Assembly: GCA_038043445.1 (NCBI GenBank)
Contig: JBBTBY010000066.1
Location: 1-64,000, forward strand
DNA from: Spirochaetota bacterium
GTDB taxonomy: Bacteria > Spirochaetota > Brachyspiria > Brachyspirales > JACRPF01
Direction of reading: 5' to 3'
Length of the DNA stretch: 64,000 nt
The first letter of the stretch is position 1. Every line of letters starts with the position of its first letter. Of the stretch, positions 33,879-42,268 are shown in pieces. The notes beneath the pieces were generated by a model, which had not been told where the DNA came from, did not search any database, and saw only the letters and a list, made by a program, of their open reading frames with translations. A program made the translations under genes and the position numbers.

Positions 33879-34786
33879 CAGTCGTTGAACCGTTTGGTGA
33901 TGTCGGAGAACGCATCGATGCGCCGGTCGCGGAAGAACGGCCAGTTGCGGCGTATCGTTTCCATATGCGAAAGATCGATATCGGCGATGAGTATCTCTTC
34001 CTTATCGGTCGATGCCTCAGCGATAATGACGCCCTGCGGATCGGCGATGAAGGAACTTCCCCAGAACTCAAGACCCGATACCTCTTTCACCGGTCGTTCG
34101 AAACCGATGCGGTTTGCCGCCGCCACATAGATGCCGTTGGCCACCGCATGCCCGCGTTGCACGGTCATCCACGCATCGCGCTGCGCCGCTCCGTGCGCCT
34201 TCTTCTCGGCGGGGTGCCAGCCGATGGCGGTGGGATAGCAGAGCATTGCCGCCCCCTGCATGGCGGTAAGCCGTGCCGCCTCCGGATACCACTGGTCCCA
34301 GCATATGAGCGTTCCGATGCGCCCGTACGCGGTATCGAAAGCGCGAAAGCCGATATCGCCCGGTGTGAAATAGAACTTTTCATAATAGTTCGGATCGTCG
34401 GGTATATGCATCTTTCGGTAAAGCCCGGCGAGCTTCCCGTTCGCATCGATGATAAGCGCGCTGTTATGATAGACTCCCGCCGCGCGGCGTTCGAAGAACG
34501 GAACAATTATCACCGCCTTCAGTGTGCGGGCAAGGGGCGAGAAATGACGCAACGACGGCCCATTCACCGGTTCTGCAAGGTCGAAATAGTCGGCATTCTC
34601 GGTCTGACAGAAATACTGCGAGCGGTAAAGTTCGGGGAGGCATATCACCTGCGCCCCTTCGCGTGCGGCCTTCGTCACCCATGACGAGGCCTTCTTCATG
34701 TTGTCAGCGATCTCTTTCGAGAACGCCATCTGTATGATGCCTGCGGTGAATAGTGGCTGCTGTCCGCTTCGGCTCGCTTTTTTCAT
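33878..34786 (-). CDS. aguB: N-carbamoylputrescine amidase
   Basis: A 302-residue nitrilase-superfamily enzyme that makes putrescine from N-carbamoylputrescine. The catalytic triad is readable: Glu in CLPELYRSQYFCQ at about 50, Lys in LYRKMHIPDDP at about 134, and Cys in LICWDQWYPEAAR at about 170. It is the first gene of the aguB-aguA pair. The ATG at 34786 stands six bases after a consensus -10, with no Shine-Dalgarno, so the mRNA is predicted to be leaderless. It is divergent from pta. Confidence 0.94.
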   Translation of the reverse strand: MKKASRSGQQPLFTAGIIQMAFSKEIADNMKKASSWVTKAAREGAQVICLPELYRSQYFCQTENADYFDLAEPVNGPSLRHFSPLARTLKAVIIVPFFERRAAGVYHNSALIIDANGKLAGLYRKMHIPDDPNYYEKFYFTPGDIGFRAFDTAYGRIGTLICWDQWYPEAARLTAMQGAAMLCYPTAIGWHPAEKKAHGAAQRDAWMTVQRGHAVANGIYVAAANRIGFERPVKEVSGLEFWGSSFIADPQGVIIAEASTDKEEILIADIDLSHMETIRRNWPFFRDRRIDAFSDITKRFND

Positions 34787-34792
34787 GCCGCG

Positions 34793-34820
34793 ATTATACG
34801 CACGGAGGCTGTTTTGTCAA
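34793..34820 (-). promoter_or_regulatory. Promoter of aguBA (leaderless)
   Basis: Minus-strand TTGACA (34815-34820), a 16-nt spacer and a perfect TATAAT (34793-34798), six bases from the ATG. Confidence 0.7.
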
Positions 34821-34833
34821 ATGTGCGCGTTGC

Positions 34834-34861
34834 TTGAAAATTAAACGAATCGGTGTAGAAT
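34834..34861 (+). promoter_or_regulatory. Promoter of pta
   Basis: TTGAAA (34834-34839), a 16-nt spacer and TAGAAT (34856-34861), then a leader with GGGGAG before the ATG at 34891. Confidence 0.6.
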
Positions 34862-34890
34862 AGCGACATCACACGCCGGGGAGCAGCACG

Positions 34891-35883
34891 ATGTACATTG
34901 AAACGATCAAAGCAAAGGCAAAGTCACTTCAGAAGAAAGTGGTCCTCCCCGAGGGTACCGATCCGCGGCCGCTCAAAGCCGCCGAAATGCTCAACAAAGA
35001 CAGGACGATGAAGGAAGTCGTCATTATCGGCAATCCCGATGCGGTGAATAAGCTCGCAAAAGAGAATGGCACCGCAATGGGCGATGTTACCATTATCGAT
35101 CCGAAAACAGCGCCGGAGCGCGAGCAGTACATCGACCATCTTTTCGAACGGCGCAAAGCAAAAGGGATGACAAAGGACCAGGCACGCGATCTCATCGAGG
35201 ATCAGCCGCTTTTCTTCGGCGCGGCGCAGGTAGCGACCGGACGTGTGGACGGCATGGTGGCCGGCTGCATACATCCCACCGCCGATACGATACGCTCGAC
35301 ACTTTATTGCGTCGGCCTTAAGCCCGGCAACAAAACGATATCGAGCTTTTTCATCATGATACACCCGGACACATCGTTCTTCAATCAAGGCGTGTTCATG
35401 TACGCCGACTGCGGCGTCGTCCCCAATCCGACAGCCGAACAACTCGCCGACATTGCCGAGGCATCGGCCGCGTCGTACAAGCAGCTTGTCGCCGATGACC
35501 CGCGCGTGGCGCTCCTTTCGTTCTCTACCATGGGGAGCGGCCAGGACCCCATCGTCGATAAGGTCATCGCTGCGAAGAAGATACTCGACGAGCGCAAGCC
35601 GTGGTTCCCCTTCGACGGCGAGCTTCAATTCGACGCAGCGATGATACCCGACATCGGCAAGCGCAAAGCCCCGAAATCGCTTGTCGCGGGCAACGGGAAT
35701 GTGTTCATTTTCCCGGACTTGAACGCAGGCAATATCTGTTACAAGGTGACCGAACGCCTCGCCAAATGCGCAGCCCTCGGCCCGATACTGCAGGGCGGGG
35801 CGAAACCGATCAACGATCTCTCACGCGGCTGTTCGGCGAAGGACATTGCTGAGATAGCGTATATCACGGCGCTGCAGGCGTAG
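34891..35883 (+). CDS. pta: Phosphate acetyltransferase
   Basis: A 330-residue enzyme that interconverts acetyl-CoA and acetyl phosphate. It is the short type without an N-terminal DRTGG region. Motifs include VVLPEGTDPRPLKAAEML at about 16-33, ATGRVDGMVAGCIHPTADTIRS, YADCGVVPNPTAEQLADIA at about 170, and VFIFPDLNAGNICYK near the C-terminus, which is the family signature. No acetate kinase lies next to it. GGGGAG precedes the ATG. Directly after its stop begins the DUF559 unit. Confidence 0.95.
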   Translation: MYIETIKAKAKSLQKKVVLPEGTDPRPLKAAEMLNKDRTMKEVVIIGNPDAVNKLAKENGTAMGDVTIIDPKTAPEREQYIDHLFERRKAKGMTKDQARDLIEDQPLFFGAAQVATGRVDGMVAGCIHPTADTIRSTLYCVGLKPGNKTISSFFIMIHPDTSFFNQGVFMYADCGVVPNPTAEQLADIAEASAASYKQLVADDPRVALLSFSTMGSGQDPIVDKVIAAKKILDERKPWFPFDGELQFDAAMIPDIGKRKAPKSLVAGNGNVFIFPDLNAGNICYKVTERLAKCAALGPILQGGAKPINDLSRGCSAKDIAEIAYITALQA

Positions 35884-35885
35884 AA

Positions 35886-35963
35886 CACACTCACCCATCC
35901 CCCGCCGCGGAATACGCAGCACCCCCTTCCCTCTCTCACGGGGAAGTGAGAGAGGGAAGGGGG
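35886..35963 (-). repeat. Hairpin element, type B, left copy around the DUF559 gene
   Basis: Outer tag CACACTCACCCATCCCCC (35886-35903), a 17-bp or so variable stretch, then perfect 18-bp arms CCCCCTTCCCTCTCTCAC (35922-35939) and complement (35946-35963), loop GGGGAA. It begins three bases after the pta stop codon. Confidence 0.8.
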
Positions 35964-35985
35964 AAGAGAAGAGCTGGGGACTGTC

Positions 35986-36408
35986 ATGATGACTAGAGAG
36001 TCTACCGTACGAGCACGCCGCTTACGGGCGGATCAAACAAGCACTGAGGTCATATTATGGGAGCATCTTTGGAACAGAAGGCTTGGCGGATTGAAATTCA
36101 CACGGCAACACACGATTCGATATATAGAAGACGGCAAGCCGTACTATTTTATTGCTGATTTTTACTGCGCACGACGAAAGTTATGCGTTGAGATTGACGG
36201 GTCGATCCACAATGACCAGAAAACGTATGACTGCATACGAAGCTCGTTAATGGCGCAATTCGGTATTCGCACCATTCGCTTTTCGAACGATGAAGTTCTG
36301 GAAAATGTCGATGCTGTTCTAAAAATGATTAATAGAAATACATCCGCTCCCCTTCCCCTCTCTCACTTCCCTGTGAGAGAGGGGAAGGGGCAGGGGGGGA
36401 TGGGGTGA
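35986..36408 (+). CDS. DUF559 (Vsr-like, PD-(D/E)XK) endonuclease-type protein
   Basis: A 140-residue protein of the DUF559 family, related to very-short-patch repair endonucleases. The core is IADFYCARRKLCVEIDGS with the putative metal ligands D58, E69 and D71, followed by H, DCIRSSLMAQFGIRTIRF and a final helix. The last 20 or so residues (from APLPLSHFPVREGKG) are encoded inside the right hairpin element, so that element supplies the stop codon. The gene is more A+T-rich than pta and thiL on either side and lies between inverted copies of the same element. A methionine pair opens the ORF; ATG 35986 or 35989 may be used. Confidence 0.82.
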   Translation: MMTRESTVRARRLRADQTSTEVILWEHLWNRRLGGLKFTRQHTIRYIEDGKPYYFIADFYCARRKLCVEIDGSIHNDQKTYDCIRSSLMAQFGIRTIRFSNDEVLENVDAVLKMINRNTSAPLPLSHFPVREGKGQGGMG

Positions 36409-36413
36409 GTGTG
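36349..36413 (+). repeat. Hairpin element, type B, right copy around the DUF559 gene
   Basis: Perfect 18-bp arms CCCCTTCCCCTCTCTCAC (36349-36366) and complement (36373-36390), loop TTCCCT, then the outer tag ending GGGGTGAGTGTG (36402-36413). It overlaps the end of the DUF559 gene, and its GGTGAG may act as Shine-Dalgarno for thiL. Confidence 0.8.
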
Positions 36414-36414
36414 C

Positions 36415-37353
36415 ATGACCCTCTCTGAATTCCAACTCATACACAAGATCAAATCCCTCCTCCCTGCCGACAACACCAATCTAGGCATCGGCGACGACTG
36501 CGCCGTCATCAAAGGCGCTCCCTACGATACGCTCGTCACCACAGACATTCTCGCCGAGGACGTGCACTTCAAACTCGACTATTATTCGTTCGCGGACGTA
36601 GGTTATAAATCCTGCATCGTGAACGCAAGCGACATACTTGCCATGGGCGGCGAGGTGACAGGATTCTTCGTATCCATCGCCGTGCCGAAAAAGCTTACTG
36701 ATGAGAACATCCTCGATTTCTACGCCGGTTTCAAGGAAGCGATGCTGCCCTTCGGCGTGACTATTCTCGGCGGCGACACGACATCGTCACCGTCGGGTTT
36801 CTTCATTTCGATAACCGCGGTGGGGCGTGTCCCAACGGGAAAGGCGCTCCTTCGAAGCGGCGCGAAAGCAGGCGATAATATCTACGTGCTCGGACGTCTC
36901 GGTGAAAGCGCGTACGGGCTTCATCTCCTCCTCGACAAAGGCGTGCGCGACAGGAACGATACGTTCGTTAAAGCGCATCTGCGTCCGCGGCTCTTCCCCA
37001 ACGAGTGGCGGAAAATCCGCGAGGGGTGTACAATAACAGCAGCTATCGATGTGAGCGACGGACTTTTCGCCGACCTCGGTCATATTCTTGAAGAGAGCAG
37101 ATCGGGCGCGGAGATCGATATCGATGGCGATGCATGGGCGCCGGTAAGCGGTCTTCTGAGCGCAGGCATCACCAAGGATGAAGCGCTCGGGTACATCCGT
37201 AGCGGCGGCGAGGATTACGCGCTTTTATTCACATCGCCCGATCGCGTGGACGGTGCGCTTGCCATCGGACGCATCATCGATGAGGCGGGGCTTTACCGGA
37301 GAACGCCGGGAGGGCGGCTACGGCTGGAAGCAAAAGGGTATAAGCACTTTTAG
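36415..37353 (+). CDS. thiL: Thiamine-monophosphate kinase
   Basis: A 312-residue kinase that makes thiamine diphosphate, the last step of cofactor synthesis. Family motifs are NLGIGDDCAVI at about 23-33 with magnesium-binding aspartates, TTDILAEDVHF at about 42-52, NASDILAMGG at about 70-79, LGGDTTSSPSG at about 118, and DVSDGLFADLGH at about 214. The ATG at 36415 is chosen; a GTG two codons upstream is also possible. The Shine-Dalgarno lies in the flanking repeat. Followed closely by yjbQ, another thiamine-related gene. Confidence 0.93.
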   Translation: MTLSEFQLIHKIKSLLPADNTNLGIGDDCAVIKGAPYDTLVTTDILAEDVHFKLDYYSFADVGYKSCIVNASDILAMGGEVTGFFVSIAVPKKLTDENILDFYAGFKEAMLPFGVTILGGDTTSSPSGFFISITAVGRVPTGKALLRSGAKAGDNIYVLGRLGESAYGLHLLLDKGVRDRNDTFVKAHLRPRLFPNEWRKIREGCTITAAIDVSDGLFADLGHILEESRSGAEIDIDGDAWAPVSGLLSAGITKDEALGYIRSGGEDYALLFTSPDRVDGALAIGRIIDEAGLYRRTPGGRLRLEAKGYKHF

Positions 37354-37363
37354 GAGGCAGAAT

Positions 37364-37777
37364 ATGGTTAAGCGCGGAAAGATCATGATCAAGACCGAGG
37401 GGTTCCTGGATTTCGTCAATCTCACGCCGGACATCGTCAACGAGCTGAAGGCGCTCGAAGTACGCGACGGCAACGCCCTTGTCTTCTGTGCGGGGTCAAC
37501 CGCGGCGATAACGAGCGCGGAGTTCGAACCGGGCATGAAGCGCGATGTGAAAAAGTATTTCAACAAGCTCTTCCCGAGCACCGATGATTATGCGCACAAC
37601 ATCATCGCGAACGACGACAACGGCGCAAGCCATCTCCTCTCAGCGATAATAAAACCGAGCTTCGTGTTCCCCGTGGTTGACGGATCGCCGATACTCGGTC
37701 GCTGGCAGCAGATAGTCTTCATCGAATGCGATATGCGTGCGCGTACGCGCGAGATACTTCTCTCGATAACGGAGTAG
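37364..37777 (+). CDS. yjbQ: YjbQ family protein (secondary thiamine-phosphate synthase)
   Basis: A 137-residue member of UPF0047. The family core is visible: GNALVFCAGSTAAITSAEFE, then DDYAHNIIANDDNGASHLLSA with His residues of the active-site cleft, FPVVDGSPILGRWQQIVFIEC, and a short end. YjbQ proteins show weak thiamine phosphate synthase activity in E. coli. Its position ten bases after thiL fits a role near thiamine phosphate. AGGAGG lies seven bases before ATG 37364. The stop is four bases from that of the convergent cmk-rpsA gene. Confidence 0.9.
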   Translation: MVKRGKIMIKTEGFLDFVNLTPDIVNELKALEVRDGNALVFCAGSTAAITSAEFEPGMKRDVKKYFNKLFPSTDDYAHNIIANDDNGASHLLSAIIKPSFVFPVVDGSPILGRWQQIVFIECDMRARTREILLSITE

Positions 37778-37781
37778 CCGT

Positions 37782-40127
37782 TCACTTCTCGAGATGCTTA
37801 AGCTTATCCGCGAATGAATACGTCATGGTGTTCGGGTCCACCTTGGACAGGTATTTTTCCGCGTCCTTCTTTTCCATCGCGTTGAAATAATCCTTGCGAG
37901 AGAGCGACACGCGGCGTTTGTCCGCTTCTATCGCCTTTATGGAGAACGAGTACGTCTCTCCCACTTTCACCGCGTCCGCGGCGTTCTCGGTGCGCTTCAC
38001 ATCGAGCTGCGATACGTGGACGAAACCTTCGATATCGTCGGTAAGCTTCACGATAGCACCGCTTTCGATGACGTTCACCACGACACCGTCAATGGGCGAA
38101 CCGATGGGATGCGCCTTCTTGAACTCCGCCCACGGGTTCTCGGAAAGATGCTTGATGCCGAGCTTTATCTTCCGCGCAGTGCCATCGACGGAGAGCACCT
38201 TCACCTTCACCGTCTCGCCCTCTTTGATGATATTGTCGATATTGACGACGGCGTTCTTCCAGTCGAAATCGCTCACATCGATGGTGCCTTCGAGATCATC
38301 GGAAATGCCCAACACAGCATAGTTCCTGAATATCTTCTTCACGGTGCATTCAATGATCGTACCGGACGGGAACAGTTTGGCGGCATTATCCCAGGGATTG
38401 GGCTTCACCTGTTTAAGACCGAGCGAAAGCTTCCTGTTCTCGTTGTCAATGGAGAGTATCATGCATTCGACGAAGTCGCCGACCTTTACGACGTCCTTCG
38501 GGTGCTCGACATGCTTCGCCCAGGAAAGCTCGCTGATATGGGCGAGCCCTTCAACGCCGGTGAACACGCGTATGAACGCGCCGAATTCCTTTATCGATGT
38601 GACCTCGCCGGAAACGACATCCTCGGCCTTGTGGGACGCGACGAAATCATTCCACGGATCATCGGAGAGCTGCTTGATGCCGAGATCGATCTTACGTTTC
38701 TCACGATCGACATTGAGCACCTTGAACTCGCGCACCTCGCCCTTCTTGAGAGCCTTGGTCGGCTCCTTCACCTTGTCCCATGCGATGTTCGAGAAGGCGA
38801 GAAAACCGTCGAGGCCGGGCACCACTTCCACGAATATGCCGAAGCTCTCGATGTTCTTCACCGTGCCGCGTATCACATCGCCCACGGAGAGATGCTCGAA
38901 GAAATTGCCGATAGTGAAATCCGCTATTTCGTCAAGGACCTTGCGGCGCGACACGACGAGATCGCGGCCCTTATTTTCGATGATGCGAAAATCATATTCC
39001 TGATCGATATACTCTTTTTCCTCGATATTCCTTTTCGTATCGATGTGCGAGCGCGGACAGAACCCCTCAAGCCCGCCGACGGAAACAATGAAGCCGCCCT
39101 TCACCGCGCTCTTCACCACACCGCGGACATTGGATGCGTTGGCGAACGCCGCATCAACCACATCGCGCGAGCGTATGCGGTCGGCGGCCAGTTTCGATAC
39201 CACCGATTCCCCCGCATTGTTCTCACCCGTAAGTATCATCACTGCAACCGCGGCGCCCACATCGGGCGGCGTGCGGAATTCGTGGAGCTTTATCTTCCCC
39301 TCGGACTTTCCGCCCAGGCTCACATAGACGTGGGTGTCGTCCACCTGCATGACGTGCGCGGTTATTATCTCCCCGCGTGCCGTCTTCGTTTCGCCTTCGC
39401 CCTCGAGCGCCTTGCGGAATTCGAGCTCCTCGGGCGAAAGTTCGCGCTTTTCTTCGTCGTGCCGTTCCATGGTACCATCCCGTTTTTCATCGATGACCGC
39501 ACGTACTGCCGCAACGACCTCGTCGATGGACATCCCCGTGGTGTCAACGTAATATGCGTCCTTCGCCTTCGCGAGCGGACTATGGGCGCGAGAGCTGTCT
39601 ATCCTGTCGCGTTCCATTACGTTCTTCTTCACGTCCTCAACACTGCTCGAAAAACCCTTCGCCGCCTCTTCCGCATGGCGGCGCCGCGCGCGCTCGTCAA
39701 CGCTTGCATCGATATAGAATTTATACCGCGCGTCCGGGAACACCACGGTGCCGATATCCCTTCCGTCTATCACGTACTTCCCTCCAGCCGCGATGCGCCG
39801 CTGGAGGTCAACAAGCGATTCACGCACGGAGGGTATCGTCGAGACCGGCGATACATTGTCATTGACGGGCTTGGTACGTATCTCATCGCTCACGTCCTCA
39901 TCGTTCAGGAACACATGCCCGGAGGCGAAGCGGATATCGATCTTTTTCATGACATCGGGAATGGCGGCATCGGTGAGGGCGATATTGTTGCGCAGAAAAT
40001 AGAGCGTCACACAGCGGTAGGTGGCACCCGTGTCGAGGTATTCGTACCCGAGCGCTCTGGCGAGGCGTTTTGCTGCCGTGCTTTTCCCCGAACCGGCGGG
40101 GCCGTCGAGCGTGACAATATCGGTCAT
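37782..40127 (-). CDS. cmk-rpsA: Cytidylate kinase fused to ribosomal protein S1
   Basis: A 781-residue two-enzyme fusion. Residues 1-220 are a complete CMP kinase: P-loop GPAGSGKST at 9-17, DTGATYR at about 32, and the RDIGTVVFPDA segment with its NMP-binding arginines at about 123. A short acidic linker leads to six S1 RNA-binding domains, each with a G-x-V-x-x-I/V start and a final HISEL-like strand (for example FCPRSHID, FLAFSNI, LAHISEL, VHVSQL). S1 guides mRNA onto the 30S subunit. The fusion is known in spirochaetes such as Treponema. Its ATG overlaps the tyrA stop (ATGA), so a ribosomal protein is co-translated with aromatic amino-acid synthesis. Confidence 0.93.
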   Translation of the reverse strand: MTDIVTLDGPAGSGKSTAAKRLARALGYEYLDTGATYRCVTLYFLRNNIALTDAAIPDVMKKIDIRFASGHVFLNDEDVSDEIRTKPVNDNVSPVSTIPSVRESLVDLQRRIAAGGKYVIDGRDIGTVVFPDARYKFYIDASVDERARRRHAEEAAKGFSSSVEDVKKNVMERDRIDSSRAHSPLAKAKDAYYVDTTGMSIDEVVAAVRAVIDEKRDGTMERHDEEKRELSPEELEFRKALEGEGETKTARGEIITAHVMQVDDTHVYVSLGGKSEGKIKLHEFRTPPDVGAAVAVMILTGENNAGESVVSKLAADRIRSRDVVDAAFANASNVRGVVKSAVKGGFIVSVGGLEGFCPRSHIDTKRNIEEKEYIDQEYDFRIIENKGRDLVVSRRKVLDEIADFTIGNFFEHLSVGDVIRGTVKNIESFGIFVEVVPGLDGFLAFSNIAWDKVKEPTKALKKGEVREFKVLNVDREKRKIDLGIKQLSDDPWNDFVASHKAEDVVSGEVTSIKEFGAFIRVFTGVEGLAHISELSWAKHVEHPKDVVKVGDFVECMILSIDNENRKLSLGLKQVKPNPWDNAAKLFPSGTIIECTVKKIFRNYAVLGISDDLEGTIDVSDFDWKNAVVNIDNIIKEGETVKVKVLSVDGTARKIKLGIKHLSENPWAEFKKAHPIGSPIDGVVVNVIESGAIVKLTDDIEGFVHVSQLDVKRTENAADAVKVGETYSFSIKAIEADKRRVSLSRKDYFNAMEKKDAEKYLSKVDPNTMTYSFADKLKHLEK

Positions 40128-40963
40128 ATCCGTTCCCGGAAAACGCGCACGCCCTTCAGATAAGCGAAAAGCGCGTCATACTCATGTTCAGTGATCATCC
40201 GTTCGATCTCGTTCACTTCACATTTGAACCGTGAAAGCGCCGAAAGTATATCAGAACCGTTCGTTTTTACAATATCGGTCCACATCGTTTCATCGCCCTT
40301 GGCGACCCGCGTCGTGTCGAGAAATCCGCTCCCGATGAGCGGCGTGAACGCATCCTCGCGGCTCACGGTGGCGGTAAGCGCGCTTGCCGCAAGATGCACA
40401 AGATGGCTCGTTACGGCGAGTTTCCTGTCGTGCTCCTCCGGACTCATCAGTACCGGGCGGGCCGAGAGATCTTTCCAAAGGGCCGTAAGTAACTGCACCG
40501 CTTCGGGCTTCGTATGCTTCGTCGGCGTTACGACTATGGTCTTGTCCGTGAAAAGATCGACCGCTGCATGCTCGAAACCGGTCTTCTCGCTCCCGGCGAT
40601 GGGATGGCACCCGACGAACATCGCGTTGGGAAAACCGATGTCATCCCCCGCGGCGACGATCTCTTTCTTCGTGCTCGCAAAATCGGTGATGAGCGTTCCC
40701 GGAGCGATGAACGGAGCTATCTCGGCGAGCACTGCCGCAACGCTTGCCGCCGGTGTTCCGATGACAACAAGCTGTGCGTTCACAACGCCTTCAGTGCGCG
40801 ATGCGGTGACATCATCGACCATGCCGCTCACTACCGCCGGCCGCAGTTTCTGTTCGCTGCGTCCGACGGCCGTTATGCGCGTACCGGGGAATCGCTTCTT
40901 CATCGCGAGCGCGAACGACCCGCCGAGCAGGCCAAGACCTACGATCGCTATGCGTGAGAACAT
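40124..40963 (-). CDS. tyrA: Prephenate dehydrogenase
   Basis: A 279-residue NAD(P)-dependent enzyme that makes 4-hydroxyphenylpyruvate for tyrosine. The nucleotide-binding motif GLGLLGGSFALAMKK is at 10-24. TDFASTKKEIVAA at about 94-106 and FVGCHPIAGSEKTG at about 116-129 carry the catalytic histidine, and LTSHLVHLAASAL follows. No chorismate mutase or ACT domain is fused. The ATG overlaps the stop of aroF as TAATG, and its own stop overlaps cmk-rpsA, so the three genes form one coupled operon. Confidence 0.93.
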   Translation of the reverse strand: MFSRIAIVGLGLLGGSFALAMKKRFPGTRITAVGRSEQKLRPAVVSGMVDDVTASRTEGVVNAQLVVIGTPAASVAAVLAEIAPFIAPGTLITDFASTKKEIVAAGDDIGFPNAMFVGCHPIAGSEKTGFEHAAVDLFTDKTIVVTPTKHTKPEAVQLLTALWKDLSARPVLMSPEEHDRKLAVTSHLVHLAASALTATVSREDAFTPLIGSGFLDTTRVAKGDETMWTDIVKTNGSDILSALSRFKCEVNEIERMITEHEYDALFAYLKGVRVFRERI

Positions 40964-41979
40964 TATGAAAGCGTCCTTCCGACCGCGGGTGCTATGCGGG
41001 AAAGTGTCGCCATGATCTCGGAGAACTCTTCGCAGTTCACCGTCTGGGCGCCGTCCGTGAGCGCGCTCTCAGGATCGGTATGCGCTTCTATCATGACGCC
41101 GTCGGCCCCCGCCGCCATGGATGCATACGCCGTTGCAGCGACGTACTTTCGTTTTCCCGTCGCATGCGAGGGATCGGTGAACACGGGCAGATGCGAGAGG
41201 TCCTTCATCACCGGCACGGCATTGATGTCGAGCGTGTTGCGCGTGGCCGTTTCGAACGTCCGAATCCCGCGTTCACAGAGTATCACATCCGGGTTGCCGT
41301 TGGCAAGTATGTATTCAGCGCTCATGAGGAATTCCTCTATCGTAACTGCGAAGCCGCGCTTGAGAAGGATGGGTTTTTTCGCGCTCCCTACTTCCTTGAG
41401 GAGATTGAAGTTCTGCGTATTGCGCGCACCAATCTGAACGATATCGGCGAACGATGCGACCAGTTCCACATCGCGTACGTCCATCACTTCGGTGCATATG
41501 CCGAGGCCCGTGACCTTTCGCGCTTCTGCGAGTATCTCAAGCCCGCGCCTGCCGAGCCCCTGGAACGCATACGGCGATGTGCGCGGTTTGAACGCCCCCC
41601 CGCGGAGAAAATGCGCCCCGCGTGCCTTCAGTTCTTTCGCGATGCGTATCATCCCTTCTTCGTTCTCGACGCTGCAGGGACCGGCGATCACCGTGAACGC
41701 CGCGCCGCCGATCTTCTTATCGCCGACGGTTATGACGGTGCGCGAGGCCTTGAACTCACGCGAGGCCATCTTGTAGGGTTTGAGCACCGGCATCACTTTC
41801 TCGACGCCTGATATGGCATCGATAGGCTGCTCGGAGAGCTTCGATTCGTCGCCGATGACGCCGATGATGGACGTCGTTTCGCCCTTTGAAAAATGCGCCT
41901 TGAGCCCCAGCGACTCGATCTTCTTCATTATGTGATCGACTTCTTCTTTGCTGGTGTTCGGTTTGAGTACTATTATCAT
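40963..41979 (-). CDS. aroF: 3-deoxy-7-phosphoheptulonate synthase, type I-beta
   Basis: A 338-residue DAHP synthase, the entry enzyme of the shikimate pathway. Residues 1-70 form the ferredoxin-like regulatory domain (MIIVLKPNTSKEEVDHIMKK) typical of the Thermotoga type, followed by the barrel with VIAGPCSVEN at about 97-106, RGGAFKPRTSPYAFQGLG at about 125-142, and KRGFAVTIEEFLMSAEYI at about 207. The last motifs bind PEP and metal. The N-terminal domain usually gives feedback inhibition by tyrosine or phenylalanine. It heads the aroF-tyrA-cmk/rpsA operon. GGAAG precedes the ATG. Confidence 0.94.
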   Translation of the reverse strand: MIIVLKPNTSKEEVDHIMKKIESLGLKAHFSKGETTSIIGVIGDESKLSEQPIDAISGVEKVMPVLKPYKMASREFKASRTVITVGDKKIGGAAFTVIAGPCSVENEEGMIRIAKELKARGAHFLRGGAFKPRTSPYAFQGLGRRGLEILAEARKVTGLGICTEVMDVRDVELVASFADIVQIGARNTQNFNLLKEVGSAKKPILLKRGFAVTIEEFLMSAEYILANGNPDVILCERGIRTFETATRNTLDINAVPVMKDLSHLPVFTDPSHATGKRKYVAATAYASMAAGADGVMIEAHTDPESALTDGAQTVNCEEFSEIMATLSRIAPAVGRTLS

Positions 41980-42234
41980 ATCGCTTCCATTTCGCTGCTT
42001 TTTATAGTATCCGCTGGGGGGTAGATAACGCTACCGGTGCGGAGAAGGATTGTATAACGTACGGGGGAAAATGTCTACGGACGAAATGGCGCGCGTACAC
42101 ACCATTTCGTCAGGGCATCGGAGAGATATCCATAGCGGTCCGTTGCAGTATATTTTTGCGTAACGCATCGCCCCGTCCGATGAAATGCGGCTTACGCCGG
42201 CATATCCGAAAAATAGGAGATCATGATCGCCTAT

Positions 42235-42263
42235 TTGAATATCTGTGGAGATTTTGTTACACT
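42235..42263 (+). promoter_or_regulatory. Promoter of the YdeI-like gene (near-leaderless)
   Basis: TTGAAT (42235-42240), a 17-nt spacer and TACACT (42258-42263), then five bases to ATG 42269. No Shine-Dalgarno fits between. The rest of 41980-42268 shows no gene. Confidence 0.5.
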
Positions 42264-42268
42264 AAACC

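Noticed and set aside
35986-36408. DUF559 gene as a mismatch-repair vsr gene
   Set aside because: No DNA methyltransferase lies nearby, and the sequence fits DUF559 rather than Vsr proper.
29660-36413. CRISPR-like array from the repeated hairpins
   Set aside because: The hairpins are single copies far apart with no regular spacers, and no cas gene is present.
38016-40163. 715-codon plus-strand frame opposite cmk-rpsA
   Set aside because: It is a mirror of a conserved gene in G+C-rich sequence and shows no recognisable domain.
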